From: Rhizohabitans arisaemae
GTDB lineage: Bacteria > Actinomycetota > Actinomycetes > Streptosporangiales > Streptosporangiaceae
DNA: 64,000 nt
NCBI RefSeq assembly: GCF_025996515.1
Contig: NZ_BLRH01000060.1
Span: 1,240,001-1,304,000, forward strand
Reading direction: 5' to 3'
How positions within the stretch are numbered: the first letter of the stretch is position 1; the number at the start of each line of letters is the position of its first letter. The notes beneath the pieces are model-generated. The model was not told the DNA's origin. It was given only the letters and a program-made list of their open reading frames with translations, and did no database searches. A program made the translations under genes and the position numbers. Of the stretch, positions 59,643 to 64,000 are shown in pieces.

Positions 59643-59661
59643 CGCCGCCCGCATGGCCTGA
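59587..59661 (+). pseudogene. Truncated Fic gene start: 24-codon mini-ORF
   Basis: The duplicated start V-A-G-Y-T-E-A-L-W-P-A-A-W-D-A-P-S-K-R continues as A-A-R-M-A and a TGA stop. The operator and ribosome binding site are intact, so it could still be transcribed. It is probably the stub of a deleted second Fic gene. Confidence 0.65.
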
Positions 59662-59691
59662 ACGACGGTCAGCTATGCCGTGGCGCTTGGC

Positions 59692-60210
59692 TTAGCCGCC
59701 GACACCGTCGCCAGAATGGTTACCGAAGCCACCTCTGAGAATTGTCCCCCTGCGGTTTATTTCGTCACCTTCGCTGGTGACCACGAACGCGTCGCGTGGA
59801 CGTATGGTTGTGCCCTTGGACACCCGCCCATTGCCTCTTTTGCCGCCGTAGTACCAGATATAGGCGCTGTGCTTTCCCGCCCCGTCGCAGCGTTCGTCGG
59901 CTACCACCTGATAGGTGCCGTTGCCTTCACTTGAGCGTCGTACGCAGCGTGCGACCACCTCGTCCTCTACGTAGTCGTCTTCCTCTACGTAGTCGCCTCC
60001 CCCTACATGGTCGCCTTCCTCTACGTAGTCGCCTTCCTCCGATTCCAGCCAGTCCTCGGCATACGGACTGTTCAAGCCGGCCGGAGGTTCAGGATGCCGG
60101 TCCGTGGCACAGCCGCTGAGCACTATGGCCGACAAGGCGGTGATCGCGCCGAGCGTGACCGTACGCGAGGAAAGCCGTCGGCTCACCGTCCCCACACCTG
60201 CCCGCTCCAT
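59692..60210 (-). CDS. Lipoprotein with acidic repeats
   Basis: 172 residues; the hydrophobic signal ends in lipobox L-S-G-C (Cys about residue 34). Next comes a low-complexity acidic region with repeats of E-E-G-D-Y-V / E-E-D-D-Y-V. The C-terminal half (Y-I-W-Y-Y-G-G...R-G-G-F-G) resembles tails of small actinobacterial lipoproteins of unknown function. The ATG at 60210 is used; a GTG at 60186 is possible. It is an extracytoplasmic anchored protein of unknown role. Confidence 0.75.
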   Translation of the reverse strand: MERAGVGTVSRRLSSRTVTLGAITALSAIVLSGCATDRHPEPPAGLNSPYAEDWLESEEGDYVEEGDHVGGGDYVEEDDYVEDEVVARCVRRSSEGNGTYQVVADERCDGAGKHSAYIWYYGGKRGNGRVSKGTTIRPRDAFVVTSEGDEINRRGTILRGGFGNHSGDGVGG

Positions 60211-60618
60211 GATCTTCGGAGATCACTGAATTGCGGCATCGGACCCCTTCTCTCCCCCGCTGCTCCCCAAACCTGACACTGTCCCTAAATAAACGGAAAT
60301 ATTCTGACTGTAGTTCCCCAGAAACATCACGAAATCTCTTCACAAATTATCCTTTATATAGACCAATAGCATATAAAATAACAAAGAGTCTGATTCCACC
60401 AGGGTGTAAGCAGGTACCGGTGAAGAGTGATGCCGAGGATAGGGACGCCGTTCTGCGGCACCGGCCACGACGATCGGATCACCGAGCGGGAGTTGTGCAA
60501 GAGCCGCCCTTCCCAGACCGGTCTGATCGGGGTACGGCTCCGCCGAGTCACTCGTCTCCCGGAGTGAGATCGTCGTGGGATGGCCGTCCCCCGCAGCGGC
60601 CGGTGACACCATGGGGGT
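60211..60618. promoter_or_regulatory. AT-rich intergenic region between lipoprotein and BtuF-like gene
   Basis: No clear gene. The 60290-60410 part is strikingly AT-rich (for example TATATAGACCAATAGC) and may contain the lipoprotein promoter. A leftward GTG frame (K-R-F-R-D-V-S-G-E-L-Q) with AAAGGAT upstream starts near 60343 but soon runs into the lipoprotein gene in another frame. I doubt it is a gene. Confidence 0.35.
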
Positions 60619-61503
60619 ATGCGATTGGTGTCGTTGCTGCCGTCCGCCACGGAGATCGTCTATGCCTTGGGGCTCGGCGACGACCTGGTCGGGGTGACCT
60701 TCGAGTGTGACGAACCGCCTGCGGCCCGCGTCGAGAAGACCGTGGTGGTCGGGGGCCGGGATACCCGGGGCATGACACCCGGCGAGATCGACGCCTATGT
60801 GAAGGAGCAGCTCGCGGCCGGTGGCGATCTGTACACCCTGCGGGAGGACGCGCTGGCGGGGCTGGCGCCGGATCTGATTTTGACGCAGGACCTGTGCCGG
60901 GTGTGCGCCCTGCCTTCCGGGCACGTCACCGAGGCGTTGCATCACCTCGGGTGTCAGGCGGAGGTGCTGACCCTCGATCCGCATTCACTCGACGAGGTTC
61001 TCGGCACGATCCTCACCGTGGGCGCGCATACCGGTGTACGGGACCGGGCCGAGCGCCTGGTGGCGGACCTGCGGGCGCGGCTGAGCCGGGTGTCGGACAC
61101 CGTGTCCGGTCGGCCCCGTCGAAGGGTCGCGGTCGTGGAGTGGGTCGATCCGCCGTTCACCGCGGGGCATTGGGTGCCCGACCTGGTCGACGTGGCCGGC
61201 GGGGAAGCGGTCGCGGCGAACCCCGGTGCCCGATCGGTGGAGACGACATGGCGGGCGCTGGCCGACGCCGCCCCGGACGTCGTCCTTGTCACGCCGTGCG
61301 GTTTCCACCTCGACGGTGCGTCCGAGCAGGCCCGGGCCGTCGCCCCGAGATTCCCGGGGATCCCGGTGTGGGCGCTGGACGCGGACGCCATCGTGGTGCG
61401 TCCGGGCCCACGCCTGGTCGAAGGCGTGGAGGCGATCGCCGGCATCCTCCACCCTGATCTCGTCGGCGAACCTGATCCGAAGGCCGCCACCCGCGTAGCC
61501 TGA
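60619..61503 (+). CDS. BtuF-like (cobalamin/siderophore) periplasmic-binding-fold protein without signal peptide
   Basis: 294 residues starting directly with R-L-V-S-L-L-P-S-A-T-E-I-V-Y-A-L-G, the TroA/BtuF-type fold. D-L-I-L-T-Q-D-L-C-R-V-C and V-A-V-V-E-W-V-D-P-P-F mark the two lobes. There is no signal peptide or lipobox, so it is presumably cytosolic. Such soluble versions occur in actinobacteria as stand-alone cobalamin-binding-like proteins. No transporter genes are adjacent. The start is close to a GGGGGT sequence. Confidence 0.8.
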   Translation: MRLVSLLPSATEIVYALGLGDDLVGVTFECDEPPAARVEKTVVVGGRDTRGMTPGEIDAYVKEQLAAGGDLYTLREDALAGLAPDLILTQDLCRVCALPSGHVTEALHHLGCQAEVLTLDPHSLDEVLGTILTVGAHTGVRDRAERLVADLRARLSRVSDTVSGRPRRRVAVVEWVDPPFTAGHWVPDLVDVAGGEAVAANPGARSVETTWRALADAAPDVVLVTPCGFHLDGASEQARAVAPRFPGIPVWALDADAIVVRPGPRLVEGVEAIAGILHPDLVGEPDPKAATRVA

Positions 61504-61528
61504 ACCGGTCCCCCCGGGCGAACCGGTT
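61503..61528 (+). terminator. Hairpin terminator after the BtuF-like gene
   Basis: AACCGGT and ACCGGTT arms of 7 bp overlap the stop codon end and enclose a 12-nt GC-rich loop. Confidence 0.5.
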
Positions 61529-61822
61529 GGTGGAGTGAGTCCCGTACGCAAGCGGTGATCGCGAAGCTCCGCGAACACCGCCAAGCCAACGGCTATACGA
61601 CGAGGCGACCGCGTTCAGCCATCTGATCAGCTAAGACGTTCGTTGACACAGGTCAGCCCAGCTGGCCAGGCCGTTTCCGGTCAAGATATATACCGCAAAT
61701 ATACCTGGCCTTATGAGTATGCCTGTCAACTCGAAAGACAGCCGGAGACTTACCGAAGGGCGTGGATTGCGCCTGGACGGTGAAGAGTTTCTCCGACTGC
61801 CCGACAAATGGGGGGAGCGCAG
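61529..61822. other. Intergenic region without a clear gene
   Basis: A rightward frame near 61560-61636 reads K-L-R-E-H-R-Q-A-N-G and, after a one-base shift, Y-D-E-A-T-A-F-S-H-L-I-S and a stop. It looks like the frameshifted tail of a lost gene. The AT-rich stretch 61683-61720 is the probable promoter of the secreted protein downstream. Confidence 0.35.
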
Positions 61823-62248
61823 ATGCGCAAGGGTACGACCAAGCTCAGAATCTCGGCTTTGACCGCAGCTCTCACAGTGGGTATTTCAACCTTTGCACTG
61901 CCGACGGCACCGGCATCAGCGAGACCACACGACTGCCAAATCCGCGTGTTCATCGAACAATGGTCGAGCGGTCTCGTCGGTAAGGCCAGGGTGGACTGCG
62001 CGAATCGCGAAGACTACCGTGTTGAAGTCATTATCCGGCGGAAGGACGGGTGGACGCATACACGGGTCGCCTTTGCCGGAATTGACTATATCGAACAAGG
62101 CACGCGGTGGGTACAAACCTCAGAGCCATGTTCTGATGTGGAGACCACCAAGCAGTATTCTGTCAAGGGAATTCTGTACGACGGGCGTTTCGGCCCGCCA
62201 ATTGACGTCAAGGAAGTCGAGACCGGTCTCATCCAGGGTCACTGCTGA
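61823..62248 (+). CDS. Small secreted protein of unknown function
   Basis: 141 residues from the ATG at 61823, preceded by GGGGGGAGCG. A clear signal peptide (R-K-G-T-T-K-L-R-I-S-A-L...P-A-S-A) is followed by a beta-rich mature part with four cysteines likely to form disulfides. It contains V-F-I-E-Q-W-S-S-G and R-V-D-C. No known domain. A strong hairpin follows it. Confidence 0.65.
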   Translation: MRKGTTKLRISALTAALTVGISTFALPTAPASARPHDCQIRVFIEQWSSGLVGKARVDCANREDYRVEVIIRRKDGWTHTRVAFAGIDYIEQGTRWVQTSEPCSDVETTKQYSVKGILYDGRFGPPIDVKEVETGLIQGHC

Positions 62249-62322
62249 GCCCAGAGAGGGCCAGACGAGAACCTCCTCCCACTGACCGATCCCCCGGTTC
62301 GATGATCGTGATAAGCGCTTGG

Positions 62323-62355
62323 CGGCTCCCCATCCCGGCATGGGATGGGGAGCCG
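62323..62355. terminator. Bidirectional hairpin terminator
   Basis: A perfect 14-bp stem (CGGCTCCCCATCCC and its complement) with a 5-nt loop lies between the secreted protein and the convergent copper lipoprotein. Confidence 0.8.
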
Positions 62356-62360
62356 GTTCG

Positions 62361-63239
62361 TCAGGGCTTGGCGACGACGGTGAAGTTCTCTCCGCCGTCG
62401 ACGGACTCGTAGACGGTTCCCTCCATGGTGGCGGCGAGGAATCGGTCTGCGTTGACGGCGGTGAAGGCCACCGCCTGCATGGGCAGCCGACCGGCGGTCT
62501 GCCAGGTCTTGCCAGTGTCGGCGCTGAGGTGGATCTGACCGTCGGGGGCGATTCCGGCCAGGCGGCCTGCGTCCGGCACGTCGATGAAGGAGAGCAGCGG
62601 TGCGCCCTTCAGCGGGGTGAACGTCTTGGCGCCGTCTGTACTGATCTTCACACCCTCAGGGGTGGTCGCGTACACCGTGTCGGGGGCCGCCGCCCCCGCG
62701 CCGAGGTCCAGCAGGTCGAGCCGGGCTTCCGCCTTGAGGTCCTTCCCGCCGTCCGGGCCACGCCAGATCTGCCCGGTCTGGGTGTCGTATCCGTAGACGG
62801 TGGTACCCGCGACCATCAGGGCGTGGAAGTCCGCCTTCCCGGCAAGGGCCACCTGCTCCCAGGTCTTCCCGCCGTCGACGGTACGGATCAGCCCGAGATG
62901 GGGTGCCTCCCCCTTGGCGATGTCGCCGGAGGAGGGGTGGCCGCTGGCGTAGAACGTGCCGGGCCCGGCGACGGTGAAGCCCATGTGGTCGGCGATGCGG
63001 TCTCCGACCCGGACAAGCTTGCCGGCTTCGACGGTGAAGAGTCCGTAGTGTCCGGCGACGAAGGTTTTGCCGGTGGCGGGGTCGACCCCCAGGCCGTGGA
63101 TGTGGCCGACTCCGGCGTCGGCGGGCGCCCCGGACGGATGTTCGGTGCCGTGTTCCCCGCCCGCCGCGGTCTGGGCGGTGCCGCAGGCGGCGAGTGCCCC
63201 GGTCAGCAGGAGGGCGAGCCCGATCTTTTTGATCATCAT
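62361..63239 (-). CDS. F510_1955-family lipoprotein (beta-propeller, glycosyl-hydrolase/BNR-like)
   Basis: 292 residues from the ATG at 63239. The signal has L-A-A-C as lipobox, so it is a lipoprotein. The mature part starts H-I-H-G-L-G-V-D-P-A-T-G-K-T-F-V-A and contains repeated V-D-G-G-K-T-W / T-D-G-A-K-T-F / A-D-T-G-K-T-W motifs, which are BNR/sortilin-like beta-propeller blades. Members often sit next to copper resistance genes, as here after a multicopper oxidase 11 bp upstream. It may bind or handle copper outside the membrane; glycosidase activity is not shown. Confidence 0.8.
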   Translation of the reverse strand: MMIKKIGLALLLTGALAACGTAQTAAGGEHGTEHPSGAPADAGVGHIHGLGVDPATGKTFVAGHYGLFTVEAGKLVRVGDRIADHMGFTVAGPGTFYASGHPSSGDIAKGEAPHLGLIRTVDGGKTWEQVALAGKADFHALMVAGTTVYGYDTQTGQIWRGPDGGKDLKAEARLDLLDLGAGAAAPDTVYATTPEGVKISTDGAKTFTPLKGAPLLSFIDVPDAGRLAGIAPDGQIHLSADTGKTWQTAGRLPMQAVAFTAVNADRFLAATMEGTVYESVDGGENFTVVAKP

Positions 63240-63250
63240 GGCGATCCCCT

Positions 63251-64000
63251 TCAGACCCGGTACCCGAGCAGGGACATCATCCCAGCCTCGGCGTGGTAGA
63301 TGTTGTGGCAATGGATCATCCAGATGCCTGGATTATCCGCATCAAAGTCGACATTCACTGTCATGCCGGGCAGGACGATCGCGGTGTCCTTCCGAACGCC
63401 TGTACCGGCGAGCGCGAACGTGTGACCGTGCAGATGCATCGGATGCCACATCAGACTCTGGTTGACGAACGAGAGACGGACCCGCTCCCCGGAGCGGATC
63501 GGCTCAATGACCTTGGGGTCGTACTTCTTCCTGTTGATGGTCCAGTCGTACTTGGCCATGCTCCCCATGAGCCGCAGCGTGATCGTGCGGTCGGGGTTCT
63601 TGGCCGCCAGCCGTACGGCTGCCGCGGGCACAAGCCGGTCGTACCCCACCAGACGCCCCTCCAGTTGCGCGGGCCGGTCCTCGGCTCCCGGCGCCCTGGC
63701 GGAGGGGGCGGTCCGGACCACCGCCCTGGCCAGAGCCCGTTTGCCCTCGGCCAACGCGACCAGCGGGAACGCGCCGTCCTTAAGCGTGACGAGCACGTCG
63801 TACCGCTCGCCCATCCCCAAAAGCAGCGCGTCGGTCTCCACCGGTTCGACCGGGAAGCCGTCGGTATGGGTGACGGTCATCGTGTGATCGCCCAGCGCCA
63901 CCCGGAAGGCCGTGTCACCCCCGGCGTTGATCAACCTGATCCGTACCTTGTCACCGGGTTTGGCGGTGAACGTCTCCGGCGAAGCCGGCACCCGCCCGTT
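63251..64000 (-). CDS. Multicopper oxidase, C-terminal part (cut by window edge)
   Basis: At least 250 residues, continuing past the window. The copper motifs of the last cupredoxin domain are complete: W-H-P-M-H-L-H-G-H and H-C-H-N-I-Y-H-A-E-A-G-M-M, giving type 1, type 2 and type 3 ligands with Met as the axial type 1 residue. The enzyme oxidises Cu(I) or phenolic substrates using O2, outside the cytoplasm. It precedes the F510_1955-type lipoprotein in one leftward operon. The start and any Tat signal are outside the window. Confidence 0.9.
   Translation of the reverse strand, partial: NGRVPASPETFTAKPGDKVRIRLINAGGDTAFRVALGDHTMTVTHTDGFPVEPVETDALLLGMGERYDVLVTLKDGAFPLVALAEGKRALARAVVRTAPSARAPGAEDRPAQLEGRLVGYDRLVPAAAVRLAAKNPDRTITLRLMGSMAKYDWTINRKKYDPKVIEPIRSGERVRLSFVNQSLMWHPMHLHGHTFALAGTGVRKDTAIVLPGMTVNVDFDADNPGIWMIHCHNIYHAEAGMMSLLGYRV

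Noticed and set aside
60598-60618. ATGGGGGTAT before the BtuF-like gene as a copper operator
   Set aside because: Only one half resembles the CsoR-like sites; there is no inverted partner.
60340-60984. Leftward open frame opposite the start of the BtuF-like gene
   Set aside because: It overlaps a well-supported gene and AT-rich intergenic DNA and has no motif.

Overview
This is a high-GC, gene-dense window with GTG/TTG starts, ATGA-type stop/start overlaps and many Actinomycetota families (DUF4331, LRR, Fic, FAAL-PKS, actinobacterial oxidoreductases). It most likely comes from the chromosome of a filamentous actinomycete. A Streptosporangiales-like host would fit the gene content, but that is inference. 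No rRNA, tRNA or CRISPR array was seen.

Layout. (1) 0-1.4 kb and 62.3-64 kb are copper-handling genes: a ferredoxin-reductase-like flavoprotein, a CopZ chaperone and an AhpD-like protein with CsoR-style operators at the left edge, and a multicopper oxidase with an F510_1955-type lipoprotein at the right edge. Both edge genes are cut by the window. (2) 1.9-5.0 kb holds a LysR regulator divergent from an acyl-CoA dehydrogenase / mesaconyl-CoA-hydratase-like pair. (3) 5.0-21.5 kb is a catabolic locus. It has an IclR regulator, a fuconate-type sugar-acid pathway (two SDRs, a COG3618 lactonase, an enolase-superfamily dehydratase, a small muconolactone-isomerase-like protein), the E1-alpha, E1-beta and E2 subunits of a 2-oxoacid dehydrogenase, a large glycosidase-like protein and a complete Opp/Dpp-type ABC importer. 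Variants of one palindrome, TTCATAnTRTGAA, lie at five starts or promoters and probably unite the locus as an IclR regulon. A CitE-like lyase and an IS110 transposase remnant follow.

(4) 23.7-37.1 kb and 45.3-52.4 kb look like one split biosynthetic gene cluster: an AraC regulator, P450, small hydrolase, flavin halogenase, NeuD-type acyltransferase, AMP ligase, SDR, acyl carrier protein, MFS exporter, a tandem double ATP-grasp ligase, a stand-alone condensation enzyme, a FAAL-ACP-KS-AT-ACP-C megasynthase and a medium-chain reductase. The parts suggest a halogenated, acyl-starter-loaded polyketide-amide assembled with both condensation and ATP-grasp chemistry. I do not recognise it as a known cluster. 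(5) Between its halves (37.6-44.7 kb) lie a DUF4331/secreted/TPR operon, a phosphoribosyltransferase-hydrolase fusion and a leucine-rich-repeat gene with a decayed partial duplicate.

(6) 52.5-57.6 kb carries a homoprotocatechuate-type meta-cleavage operon (ALDH, extradiol dioxygenase, FAH-family enzyme) and a divergent MarR / acetoacetate-decarboxylase-like pair, with two related operators and a 144-bp tandem repeat between them. (7) 57.7-62.3 kb holds a Fic protein whose promoter and first codons are duplicated downstream, a lipoprotein, a cytoplasmic BtuF-like binding protein and a small secreted protein.
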